From Dryomyza anilis (Eukaryota; Arthropoda; Insecta; Diptera; Dryomyzidae), in contig OX638131.1 in assembly GCA_951804985.1 (NCBI GenBank), positions 106,598,464 through 106,662,463 of the forward strand: a stretch of DNA of 64,000 bases, in the 5' to 3' direction. The notes under the pieces are model-generated. The model ran no database searches. It was not told the origin of the DNA and worked only from the letters and a program-made list of their open reading frames with translations. A program made the translations under genes and the position numbers. This document shows positions 22,770 through 34,178 of this stretch, one piece after another (the stretch's first letter is position 1; each line of letters starts with the position of its first letter).

Positions 22770-23898
22770 TACTAAAATATGTTTTTTGCTAATTGTAAAA
22801 AATATAGAAGCTAAAAATAGAACTAAAAATTGCGTAAGGAAATTAAACTACTAAAATAAAAGTACTAATTATTATTGTATTCAAAATTAAGTATTAAAAT
22901 GTACTAGAATTGTGGGAAATTAAGTACAAAAAAAGTTTATAAAATAATGTACTAAATTGAATGTTTTGAAACGTATGTAATATAATTATAGTAGTAAAAA
23001 TAAAGTATTAAATAATAAGTATTAAAACTAATTAATGAAAAATAATGTACTAAATTAAATTAATAATATAATATAAAAAAGTACTAAAATTACCGTACTA
23101 AAAATAATGTACTATAAATAATGTACTCAAAATTGTGTTATAAACATAGTGTAATATAAATAATGTACTAAATTAATGTACTAAAAATAATGTAAAAAAA
23201 TAATGTACTATAATAATGTACTAAAAATGATGTACTAAAAATGATGTACTAGAAAAAATATGCTAAAATTATTAAAACAAAGTACTATAAATAAAATACT
23301 AAAAATGAGTGAAAAAATGTATAATGTACTAAAAAAATTATATAAAAATAATGTACTAAATTAATGTACTAAAAATAATGTACTAAAAATAATGTGCTGA
23401 AAATAAAATTATAAAAATAAAGTACTATAAATAAAATACAAAAAATGAGTACAAAAAATATATAATGTACTTAAAATAATGATCTAAAAATAATGTACTA
23501 AATTAATGTACTAAAAATAATGTACTAAATATAATGAACTATAATAATATACTAAAAATTATAAACTAAAAATAATGTGCTGCAAATAATATTATAAAAA
23601 TAAAGTACTATAAATAAAAAATAGTAAAAAAATACTAACAATAAAGTAGATACTAAATACTAAAAAAGTACTAAATAAAATAATAATGGTACTAATACAA
23701 TGTACTAATATTCGGAAGCGAAAAATTACATATTAAAACTAAAATTTTAATAGTACTTAAAAAAAAAGAATTACTTAAAATAAAAGAATTACTTAAAATA
23801 AAAGAAGTACTTAAAAAAAAATATGTATTATAAAAAGAATGTAATAAATCTTAAATACAAAAATATAACACTAACAATAAAGTACAAAAATTAAGTAC
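22770..23898 (+). repeat. AATAATGTACTAAAA minisatellite
   Basis: Variants of AATAATGTACTAAAA, about 13-16 bp, run for roughly 1.1 kb. They are best ordered at 23090-23570 and drift into AAGTACTTAAAATAAA-type units near 23750. Confidence 0.9.
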
Positions 23899-23900
23899 TA

Positions 23901-24342
23901 CATAGAAAAAAAATGTCACCTACAATCAGTGTTTAAATTGTCTAAAATCATATTTTTTCATTTTTTTTTCATTTTTAATATTTTTTACATCATCAAATTT
24001 CAAATAAAAATACGTCTTCATTTACACATTTACATATTTATATTTCTTATAAGATTTATGATATTTAAATTAATACGGTTTGATGAACAAAATTCATCAA
24101 TATGATGTTCACTTTTTCATTTATATGATGAAATAGAGTCTTCGAATAATTATCAATTAAATATTATAAATCCTTTAAGAATTATAAATACATAAATGTG
24201 TAAATGGAAACAAATTTTTGTTGGAAATTTGATGTTAAAAAAAATATTGAAAATGAAAAACATTTAAAAATACGATTTTAATTCATTGAATGAATTCATC
24301 AATATCATGAATCCTGGTTATTGGTGAAATTTTGTTTGTGTG
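23901..24342. mobile_element. Foldback MITE related to subfamily B (442 bp)
   Basis: TA at 23899-23900 and 24343-24344 flank an inverted repeat. The left end CATAGAAAAAAAATGTCACC pairs with the right end, which reads CACACAAACAAAATTTCACC on the minus strand. A second arm segment (CATCAAATTTCAAATAAAAA near 23992; minus-strand CATCAAATTTCCAACAAAAA near 24230) continues the dyad. The interior contains ATTCATCAATATGATG, a hallmark of subfamily B. It lies at the end of the TGTACTAAAA array. Confidence 0.8.
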
Positions 24343-24344
24343 TA

Positions 24345-25500
24345 CAAACAAAATTATAAAAATAAAATGCATACAATATATTACTGAAAATAAAGTAAAA
24401 AAAAATACGAATAAATTAAAGAACTGAATATCGACGCCTTTTTCGAAAACGAACACTTTTCAAGTTTTTTTTATGAACATTTCCATATAAAATTTTGAAA
24501 TGTGTTACCTTTCGTAAGTGACGCCTATATGCTGTACAAAAAATAATATAATACCTAAACCGAGACAAAATTGTCGGCAGCAAAATAGAAAGAAACTACC
24601 TAGAAATGAAAATCACATTTTTTTAAGAAGATTTTAGCTACGCAAGTTCAGACAAAACCTACCTAATGTGTGAAATCAAAATAGCCAGCGAAATGGCAGG
24701 TGGCAAAGAGGTGAAAGAAAAAAGGCAGGCAAAAGTATGGCTGGTAGCCAAAAATACAGGGAGACAGATCACATAATCTAGAAAATGGGTGCCCGGGAAT
24801 ACCGTCCACAAATTTAACCAATTTTCAATTTGGTTTGTTGTAAATGATCACGTATTTCAATGTTTTGTTGTTGTATTCCCATGTGTTTGTTGTTACACTT
24901 GATTGAATTGAACGTGTGTTGTGTTCGATTTACCGCTACACAAGTGAACGAAGAAAGCAATAACAAAACTCATGCAAAGATAGGACCAAAGAAATGCGTC
25001 TTTGCAGTTTTGCGGAATATAATTCTACAACAAAAAAAAAACACTTAAGTACAAAATTAAATCAACCTATGAAAGGTGAAGTTTGTTTTTCAAATATCAA
25101 CGAGTTTTTAATTTAAATGTTTTTTTCTCAAAATTTAAAAAAAAAACCTAAATACCAAACGAATAAAACAAAAAGTGTCTTTGTAAAAAGATTCACATAA
25201 GATTAAAATTATTTTTCGGAATTTTTTTAAAATATCTAAAATATTTTGAAATCAATCATTCTACTTTTTTTTAATGTCTGGCAAATATTATTTATTCCTT
25301 GACGATTTGATGTCTAAGTGGTAACAATTATAATGCAAATTAATTAAAATGATAACTTGTAGTGTGTATCTAGTTATATTTTTGACTTATTAAATAAATA
25401 ACAGTACTGAATACAAACATTTTATGTAAAAACCCTTTGAAATTTGTATATTTATGAATGAAAAAATGTACATTCTTGATAAATATAAAAAAAATACATA
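24345..25500. other. AT-rich spacer
   Basis: Includes a patch of GGCAGG-type words at 24690-24770 and a 62-codon unrecognised frame at 24860. Nothing else could be supported. Confidence 0.45.
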
Positions 25501-25504
25501 CTTC

Positions 25505-26945
25505 ACGAGTCTGTTCGTGTTCCTGGTCATTTCTTACAGGGTGAACAGGTTCTTGTTCTTACATTCGAAGGTCGGTGTTGTTCCATTGGAAAATTGATTT
25601 TGTTGTAAATTAAAAAAACATTTTAAGAGTCTTGTTCGTGTTCTTGCTTATTACTTAAAAGATTTTCTTGTTCTTGCATTGGAGGGTCGATGTTGTTCTT
25701 GTTTTTGCATTGGAATATTTTTTCTTACAGGGTTAGCCTTGTTCTTGCATTGGAAGGTCGATGTTGTTCTTGCATTGAAAGATTGATCCTGTTCTAAATA
25801 AACCAAAATTTCAAGAGTTTTGTTCTTGCACATTTCTTTTAGAATCTTACATTGGAAGGTCGATGTTGTTCTTGCATTGGAAGATTGATTAATCTTGTTC
25901 TCAATAAACTAAAATTTCAAATATCTTGTTCATTTCTTACAGGATTAGTCTTGTTTTTGCATTGGAACGTCTTCTTGCATTGTAAAATTTATATTGTTCT
26001 AAACAAACTTAAATTTCAAGAGTCTTGGTCATGTTCTTGCGCATTTATTACAGGGTTAGTCTTGTTCTTGCATTGGAAGGTCGATGTTCTTGCATTGAAA
26101 GATTGATCCTGTTCTAAATAAACTAAAATGTCAAGAGTCTTGTTCTTGCTCATTTCTTTCAGAATAAGACTTGTTCTTGCATTGTTGTTCTTCTTCTTGC
26201 ATTGGAAAATTGATACTGTTCTAAATAAACCAGAATTTCAAGAGTCTTGTTCGTGTTTTTGCGCATTTTTATGTAGGGTTAGTCTTGTTCTTGCATTGGA
26301 AGGTCCATGATGTTCTTGCATTAGAAGATTGATCTTGTTCTAAATTAATAAAAATTTCATGATTCTTGTTCCTGCTCATTTTTTTTAGAATTAATCTTGT
26401 TCTTACATTGGAACGTCAATGTTGTTCTTCTTCTTGCATTGGAAAATTGATAGTGTTCTAAATAAACTAAAATTTCAATAGACTTGTTCAGGTTCTTGCG
26501 CATTTTTTACAGGGTTCGTCTTGTTATTGCTTTGGAAGGTCGATGATGTTCTTGCAATGAAAGATCGATCATGTTCTAAATAAACCAAAATTTCAAGAAT
26601 CTTGTTCATTTCTTACGAGGTTAGTCTTTTTCTAGCATTGTAAGGTGGATGTTGTTCTTGTTTTTGCATTGGAAGATTGATATTTTTCTAAATATACCAA
26701 AATTTCAAGAGTCTTGTTCGTGTTCTTGCGCATTTTTTACAGGCTTAGTCTTGTTCTTGCATTGGAAGGTCGATGTTGTTCTTGTATAGGAAGATTGATC
26801 TTGTTCTTAATATACCAAAATTTCAAGAGTTTTGTTCTTGCTTGTTTCTCATAGGGTTAGTCTTGTTCTTGCATTGGTAGGTGGATGTTGTTATTGTTCT
26901 TGCATTGGAAGATCGATCTTGTTCTTGCAAAAACTCCAAAAACAA
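25505..26945 (+). repeat. ~115-bp tandem repeat, about 11-12 units
   Basis: The anchor TTTCAAGAGTCTTGTTC recurs near 25813, 26017, 26131, 26236, 26355, 26472, 26590, 26703 and 26820, with weaker copies near 25622 and 25917. Spacing is about 100-120 bp. Each unit also holds CAGGGTTAGTCTTGTTC and two TTCTTGCATTGGAAG sub-repeats. Plus-strand frames rich in VLFLHW are translations of the repeat. Confidence 0.92.
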
Positions 26946-27330
26946 GAATCTTGCATTTTTATGCATCACTAAAAATGACTAGAAATGCAGAATGAAAAAT
27001 TCTGCATTTTTATTCATCGCTAAAAAAAGAGTACTAATAAAAGTAAAAAATTGTCTACGAATGTTAAACATACTCAAAAATACTAATGTTTTCAAAAGTA
27101 TATAAGTTAAGCAAGTAATACAAACATTCCTAAAAGTCCGTATTAACTAAGAAATAATTAAATATTAATAAAGAATATAATTATTAAAATATCTAATTAA
27201 TATTAAGTAATATTAAAAAGTAAAGTCTAAGTAGTTAAATTTTATAAATTATTAATAACAAATTTTAAAAATTTAACTAAAAAAAATAGCAACTCAAATT
27301 AATTTTAACAGTGTGCTTTCGCACTTCCCC
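26946..27330. other. AT-rich spacer
   Basis: Short TATTAAG-type words recur without clear periodicity. No features were supported. Confidence 0.45.
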
Positions 27331-27654
27331 TTTTCGCTTGTTAAAATCTACGCATAAATAAACGAAATGTTTAGAGCGATAAATGTGACCAGGTTAAAAG
27401 TCTGATCCTCAACTAACAACACTAGTTTTACGTGAGGTTCAGTTACCAACCCTATTAACAACGTACCGCACTTGGTACCTAGACATAGTACCAAGGAGAA
27501 AGGGTACGGTACGTAGTACGTACTACATGTAAGAAAGTACTTTGCTACAATGCAATATATGGAACGTGCACAATTTAATTTTTATGGAGGTAATACGACC
27601 GTTCTAGTCGGCGTCTTCCGGCCGTTCGTTGGTTCGTTCTGTCGGTCGGTTGGC

Positions 27655-27697
27655 ATGTGTATAAAGTCGTAAATATTATGGAAGCGCGGACATTCGT
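27655..27697 (+). promoter_or_regulatory. Possible TATA/initiator core promoter
   Basis: TATAAAG at 27660-27666 lies 32 bases upstream of a CATTC initiator-like site at 27691-27695. This matches the usual spacing of animal TATA promoters. The sequence just upstream is unusually rich in C and G for this window (27598-27650, CGG/CGT words). GAGAG motifs follow at 27737-27760. No downstream gene is identifiable; a 28-codon frame at 27800-27886 has an AAAATGG start context but no other support. The match may be chance in AT-rich DNA. Confidence 0.25.
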
Positions 27698-28311
27698 ACT
27701 TAATTCACTTAAGTACGTTACTCAAATGTGCTCTAGAGAAAGAGAACGAGAGAGAGATAGATATGGTAGTTACTAACCACATCGCACATACAACTTAAAA
27801 TGGTGGCACCATCTCGGCTCAAGTGGTTCAGTTCCATTATGTTACGCAATTTATATTGTCGTTTATTACGATGTTGGCAACATTGACTTCGACGAAGTGC
27901 TGCTTGATTTTTTGTGTCGATAGAGTAGAAAATAGTTGGGTGTTAACATATTATGTTGAATGTTTATAAAATGCACTTGAAATCTATAAAAAAAATCATG
28001 AATATAAATTTAGATTATATACAATATAAAGAATTCTTGTGTGGTTATAAAAATATGAGTGATTATTTATATTATTTAGTGGAGAGATGATTTTTTTTTT
28101 GTATTTTAACATTTTGAGTAAAAATTAAATTTGAAGTAAAAATTTTCTTCTTAATAAAAATTTGAACTTTATAAGGAAAAATTATATTTTAGTGGCAATC
28201 TCAATTTTTATTAAAAATTTGAATTCTTATAAAAATTTATATATTTTTTTTAATAACATAATTTTAAGTCAAAATTTTCATTTTTAATTATTATAAATTT
28301 CAACTTTTAAT

Positions 28312-29207
28312 ATATCGTCGTTGTAGAACGAAAAGTCACCAAATACATTTTTACTTAATTTACGAGTTTGTTGATTAATACTATAAAAAGTAAATGATTC
28401 ATTTTTATACCCTACACTAAGAGTGAAAGGGTATATTCAGTTTGGTACGCCGTTTGTAACACCCAGAAGGACGCATCTCCGGTATGGAAAAGTATATATA
28501 TTCTTGATCAGCATGACCTCCTGAATTTTGAAGAAATTGAAGAGCTAGATAAATGAAACTTATAACTTAGATTACTAATATACCTACGCTGTACGTGCGA
28601 AAAAATTGGCGAGATCGGTCCATTGTGACCTATGATCCGACCACTTATGTTTAAATACCTCATATAAAATGTACATATAAAGATCAATTTTTATGTATAC
28701 GTGCTTAGGTAAACTTTTTTGGTCAAATATATATTGATATCATGCTCAAATACATGATAATAATGTTTTCCGGCGAAAAGACTTGTGGTTCACAATCGAA
28801 ATTCGGTACACCTACCCATTTGTAAATATGGGTATCAAATGAATGGAAATTCTTAAGCGATTGAATGTTTGTAGTTATTTTCAGGATTCGTATACCCTGG
28901 TGACCTATATATCACTTTGAATGGTAACCACACATATGTGTAGGGTATTTATAGTCGGCTTAGACCGACTATAATTTTGATTTTCCTAACTATCATAATT
29001 ACACCTACTTTAAAATTTCCCATGTGATCTAACCTTCCCAACTGGTTAATGTTGAAATGTCAATTGATAGATTTACATTTTCTTAACATGTGGTAAATAA
29101 ATTGAGATCATCGATTAAAAATTGACAGATTTATAAAGATTTTTGTAAATGAATATTTGGCATTTTTAAAATGTATTTGGTGACTTTTCATTCTACAACG
29201 ACGATAT
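28312..29207. mobile_element. TA-flanked MITE interrupted by mini-me
   Basis: Inverted termini of about 40 bp: ATATCGTCGTTGTAGAACG at 28312 and, on the minus strand, ATATCGTCGTTGTAGAATG from 29207. Both continue AAAAGTCACCAAATACATTT with no other visible difference. The flanking bases are consistent with a TA duplication. Without the inserted mini-me the element would be about 250 bp and non-coding. Confidence 0.85.
28403..29047 (+). mobile_element. mini-me-type element, copy 1 (lacks the GTCY tract)
   Basis: Starts TTTTTATACCCTACACTAAG and ends CTTCCCAACTGGTT, matching the other three copies. The core TATATATTCTTGATCAGCAT is present near 28495. The following GTCGATTTAGCG segment and the whole GTCY microsatellite are missing: the sequence jumps from CCTCCTGA to TTTTGAAGAAATTGAAGAGC. 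No target duplication is apparent. Family assignment comes from the TA-core-GTCY arrangement known for dipteran mini-me elements. Confidence 0.85.
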
Positions 29208-29359
29208 GTAAATTAAAATATATAGGAAAAAAAAAAAATAGAAAAAAAAAATAATTTTATAAAAAAAATATATATTTTTTAATAGAAATTTCAATTTGTA
29301 ATAAAAATTTGTATTTTTATTAAAATTCTTAATTTTTACATATATATAAAAATGAAAAT

Positions 29360-30960
29360 AAAATTAAAATGAATTTCTGAAAACTTTCGTAAAGTTACGA
29401 AACATATTAAATAATATTTACGATTAGCAGTGTGTTTTACGAAATTAATTTCTGAAAAGGATCTCTCCAATTATGTTTACACATATTCGTAATATTACGA
29501 TATATATATACGAATAATATTCATTCACTTTTACAAAATTCAAACGTTTTAATGTTACACGAATAAACCTTCCTAGAGTTACGCAAAAGTTTATGAATTA
29601 TTACGAAATATACTAATAATATTAATGAATTTTAGAAAAATCTTACTTTAAAATGACGAATAATCTTTCGTAGTTTTACAAGTTATACTCGGGGATTTTA
29701 CGCAATTCATTTGTGAAAATGATTACGATAGTAATCAAGGTATGGTATTTTGCAATATCCATACCTTCAATACACAAAATATATCGTACATATTACGCAT
29801 AATATTTAGTAGTGTTACGCAATTGTTTACGAATAATATTTGTGTACTTGTACGAAATTCAAGAGTTCAAATTATCTACAAATTAATTCGAGCACAACAC
29901 GAATAAATATTCGTAAAGTTACACAATAATACGGTAATCATACGTTTAAATGAAACTAGTATCATATTTCGTTTATTTACGAAAAATGCTTACGAATAAT
30001 TTTCGTAAATTTTACGAAAAGATTCATTAAAAGTATCCCTAAAATAATTGGTACATAATAGAAATAAACTTTGGCAATGTTTTACGAAATACATTCGTGA
30101 TAATGATTACGACAATTAATGTGCATAAAATACTAATAAATTGTCGTAATGTTCCGATATATGTGTAATACATACAACGATATATGTATACGAATGCATT
30201 TTACAAAAACCAATTGATACACAAAATATATCGTACAAAGTAATCATAATATTTAGTAGCGTTACGCAATTGTTTACGAATAATATTGGTGGATATTTAC
30301 GAAATTCATAAGTATAAAAATTCAAAAATTAATTGGAGCACAACACGAATAAACATTCGTAAAGTTACACAATATGTTTACGAATATCATACATTAATCA
30401 TAAATTAAAATAAAACTAGTATCATTTTTCGTTTACTTACGAAAAATGCTTACGAATAATTTCCTAAATTTTACGAAAAGATTCATAAAAAGTATACCTG
30501 AAATAATTGGTACATAAAACAAATACACTTTTGCAATATTATGATATATATGTTTAATACGAATATTAATGATTTTTACAAACATACGTTAAAATAATAC
30601 ATAAAAAATTATTCGTGAGTTACGCCAATATATATTATACAAGAACCAATAAATATATGCGTAAAGTTACGCAATATACTGATGAACGTTAAATATACTT
30701 ACGAACGTTACGAAATAATTCATAAATAGTACAAAAAAAATACATTGTAAAATTACGAATATATCTATATAAACATTCGAGTATTTTACTAAATTTATTA
30801 TTGAAAATTATCTACGAAATATTCGTATACAATTTTTATTATTTACAATTTTCGTAAAGGTGACTTTGAAAGAATTCTAAAAGGATGATACAATTTTTCT
30901 AAAATTATCCATAATGTTTACGAAAAAAACAAATGATATTTTCAATGTATACTCTGGCAT
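29360..30960. repeat. Array with ACGAATAATATTCGT dyads and ~450-bp higher order
   Basis: Variants of TTACGAATAATATTCGTAAA recur throughout. A longer block containing GAGCACAACACGAATAAA and AAATGCTTACGAATAAT occurs near 29890-30080 and again near 30333-30530, indicating a unit of about 440-450 bp. Both ends are ragged. Confidence 0.85.
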
Positions 30961-31640
30961 CAACAACACAAAACAAGGAGTAACCATAATTTTATTTGTA
31001 CTTAACCTAAAATTGAATTTTATGTTATTTATTTAGTTTGGAATATTTTATGAATTTTTTATGAGACAAGAAAAATAATAAAAAAATCACAAAAAAGCTA
31101 AAATGAAAAACCCACTGAAAACATGCAAATTCCACATCAGCGCGGTTTTTACATGCACATGTGCATTAGGGACACCGTAGTGAGTAGTGACTCACCCATC
31201 ACCCACCCACCCATCAAATGCATTTACGACCCAATGGTAATTTCGGAAAAAGCTTAATGCAACAAAAATGTTTTACTACTAGCAAACTTCTTATCGATCA
31301 ATTTAGATTTTATGTATGGGCAAAATTACTGAATGACTGAATTAGAGCTGAACGAAATGTTGAATGACTGAATGACGGACTAACTTGAGTTAAGCATTAA
31401 ACCAAAAAGTAATTTTTGTGGTTTTCTCATTGAAAACTTCGAAGACTTAATAATAACTATGCACGTAGACATTATAACAATGTTCAAATTGTATTTTAAA
31501 AATAATATATTAAAGAAATTCAAAATATTTTTGTATTATTTTTCATAGAAGTATTCGTACCTTGGTAAATATGTTAAATACATTGTTAGTAATATTTTGT
31601 AAATGTGTTATTTCGTAAGTATACAAATTATTAAACGATT
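30961..31640. other. AT-rich spacer with a small CCCACC patch
   Basis: 31130-31260 is less AT-rich (CACCCATCACCCACCCACCC). GAATGACTGAA words repeat at 31332-31376. No gene or element was supported. Confidence 0.45.
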
Positions 31641-31647
31641 TGTTTAG

Positions 31648-31708
31648 TGCTCAATCAACGCAACATTCATTTAGAACGAAAGAAAGTGAAATGTCGTTGA
31701 TTGAGTGC
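31648..31708. repeat. Short inverted repeat
   Basis: GTGCTCAATCAACGCAACATT pairs imperfectly with AAATGTCGTTGATTGAGTGC across a spacer of about 20 bases. It could be the remains of a small foldback element or a hairpin. A further palindrome, ACTACATTGATGTAGT, lies at about 31730. Confidence 0.6.
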
Positions 31709-32850
31709 AAAGTCAACACATTTTTTTTACTACATTGATGTAGTTTTTTTTTAATGGAAACCAACTACATATTTCTGTACAAAATTATACTACATTTGTA
31801 TTATAAATAACTACATTAAATGGTACCCCGAAGAATGTAGTAAAATACAACTGCTTTTATTTTTAATACATTTGTATTTTTACAGTTTTTTGATTCATCG
31901 ATGTTAATAATTCTATAACTCAAAAAAAAAAGAAAATATCAAATAAAAAAATGTCTAATTTTGCACCCAGCTTACAGGGTGTATAAGAAATGCGTATAAC
32001 TGATATAACTAAGTTAAGAAAATTAGTTATAAAAATATAATCTGTAGTTAAATGAATATTAATTTTCAACTCATGCTTTAGAAAATTAAATTACCTTTCC
32101 AATGGTATTTCACATCATGGAATCCCTTGATTTCTTCCTTTTTAAAAGGTACGTAAAGTTGAAATTTACAAAAATAAAAATACAAATTTAGATGTTGTTA
32201 TTGATTTTCTCAAAATTTTGTTACGGAAAAATTTATAATGATAGACCAGTTCAATCCCAGTATATTTTTACCAATCACAGTGATTTTAACCTGTTAAGAA
32301 ATGCTGCAGAAATAATTAAACAGTGGCGGGTCTTGTGATTTGGTGGTAGAAATAAAAGAAAAAATTATTATGCTTGGAAATATGATAAGAAAATATATTC
32401 TGTGAAGTAATATGATAATAATTATAATTTTACTAAATATTTAAAATTATATATCGCTTATTTCGATTCCTTTTTTAAATGTTAACCACCAAATCACAAA
32501 ACACGCCAGTGTTTAATTATTTCTGTAGCATAATTTACCAGTTTAAAATCACTGTAATTGGTCAAATAGTACTGCGAATGAACTGGTTATCATTATAAAT
32601 TAGACAAGGTGGGGTGATACGTAACGCCATTTTGAGAAAATCAATGATAAAGTCAAAATTTGTATTTTTATTTTTGTAAATTTCAACTAAGCGTACATTT
32701 TAAAAATGAAGAAATCATGGGTTCCGAGGATGGAATATACCATTGCAAAGGTAATTTAATTGTCTAAAACGTGAATTCAAAATTGATATTCATTTATCAA
32801 CAGATTATACTTTATAACCAATTTTATTAATTAGGTTATATCAGTAACTA

Positions 32851-34100
32851 AGGACTGCGTCGAATAAAATTGTCCGTTACATATCTTCCCATAATGTGCT
32901 ATTGCAAGATTCAAATTAAAAAAAATTGATCATAGTAGCTCTGAATTAAATGGCAGAAAATAATTTGTGTCAGTTGTAGTTAATACAAAATTTATTTAAC
33001 GCGAAAATGGCAAACGAAGTGGAAGTGCGAGAAAATATATTTAAAATATTTCAAAAACAACCTAGTTGGTCTTTTAAAAAAATTGCCAAGGAGGTAGGGG
33101 CTAACCCTAAGACCATTTCTCGCGTTATCAACCGCTTTAAGGAAGACCTGAGTATTGATCGGAAGAAAGGTTCAGGTAAAAAAAAGGTCCACATGATCGT
33201 GAATAGTCGAAGAAGGTTGTAAATATTTTAAAGAAAGATCCAAGCATATCCGGAAGGAAATTGGCGAGAAAGGCGGATAGCTCAGAATCTTTCGTGCGCA
33301 GGACTAAGAAAGAAGCTGGGCTGAAGACAAGGTCCAAAAAGTTCCGGATAGAAATGCCGTCAAGAATGAAACCGCAAAACAACGAGCTAAAAAGCTGAAC
33401 CAAGATTTTTTTTTAAAAATTCGATTGCTGCATAATGAATGAGCGGACTTTTCTCAGCTACCTGGGCAGGAATTTTATACAGCCGATTCTCGAGGAAATG
33501 TCGCTGAAAAATTCAAATCAAAAAAATGACAAAATTCCCAAAGAAATTCCTTGTTTGGCAGGCAATTTGCAGTTGTGGAAAAAGGAGCAGCTCATTCGTG
33601 ACATCGGGTACAATTAATAGCGAAATATATGTGAAGGAATGCTTGCAAAAGAGATTGCTTCCATTTTTACGCCAACATGAAGTGTCCACATTTTTTTGGC
33701 CTGACCTCGCTTCATGTCACTACAGCCAAACGGCCTTAGAGTGGATCCAACAAAATGCCAATCCACCAAACTGTCCAGAACTCAGGCCGATTGAGAGATA
33801 CTGGGCTTTAGTAAAAAGGGAGATGAAGACAACAACAAAAGTGGCCAAAGACCTTCAAGACTTAAAAGAAAGTGGTCTTCAGAAGCTGTGAGGGTGTCGG
33901 ACACTACCATTACAACATTAATGGGGTTCCGGAAAAATTAAAACTTTTTATTAAAAAATATTAATTTCTGTTTTTTTTTATATTTTTTTAAAATCTAAAA
34001 ATAATTTTCAAAATTAAATATTTTATTCTATAAAAATTCGATTACTAGATTTCTAGATTTTTTCATTTTTGTAACGGACAATTTTATTCGACGCAGTCCT
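32851..34100 (+). mobile_element. Tc1/mariner transposon, 1250 bp, inactive
   Basis: Perfect 30-bp terminal inverted repeats begin AGGACTGCGTCGAATAAAAT at 32851 and at 34100 on the minus strand. TA duplications flank them at 32849-32850 and 34101-34102. The length and single transposase-like reading path fit a full-length mariner-type element. It sits inside the right arm of the larger foldback element, so it is the younger insertion. The coding region is broken, but the termini remain potentially recognisable by a transposase supplied elsewhere. Confidence 0.95.
33007..33890 (+). pseudogene. Broken DD37E-like mariner transposase
   Basis: The product would cut and join transposon ends at TA sites. 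The N-terminal frame (from ATG 33007) has a helix-turn-helix-like region, SFKKIAKEVGANPKTISRVI. The frame is lost near 33200. A second domain (LARKADSSESFVRRTKKEAG) follows in another frame, then a further shift near 33350 leads to DFSQLPGQEFYTADSRG after a stop. The first catalytic Asp region is damaged. The C-terminal part (33526-33890) is well preserved: FLVWQAICSCGKRS, FWPDLASCHYS with the second Asp, and NPPNCPELRPIERYW with the Glu. Only 29 residues separate these acids; the family I have in mind has about 37, so roughly eight residues appear deleted. Several disruptions make it non-functional. Confidence 0.9.
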
Positions 34101-34178
34101 TAGTATTTTATACCCGTGCTGCAAAACGGGGTTTTTCTGTATTTTTTTGTTGTTGTTTTAAACCATTTTTTAAGCATA

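Larger units (their letters stand above)
31963..34135. mobile_element. Long-armed foldback element, interrupted by mariner
   Basis: The left arm (about 31963-32352) and right arm (about 32478 to 34135, less the mariner at 32851-34100) are inverted copies with moderate divergence. Shared words include GAAATTTACAAAAATAAAAA, ATTGATTTTCTCAAAAT, GCAGAAATAATTAAACA and TGTGATTTGGTGGT, read left-to-right on plus and right-to-left on minus. The AT-rich centre of about 125 bp shows no gene. Outer ends are approximate (GCACCCAGC at the left, GTGCTGCAAAACGGGG at the right). No transposase of its own is visible. Confidence 0.8.
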
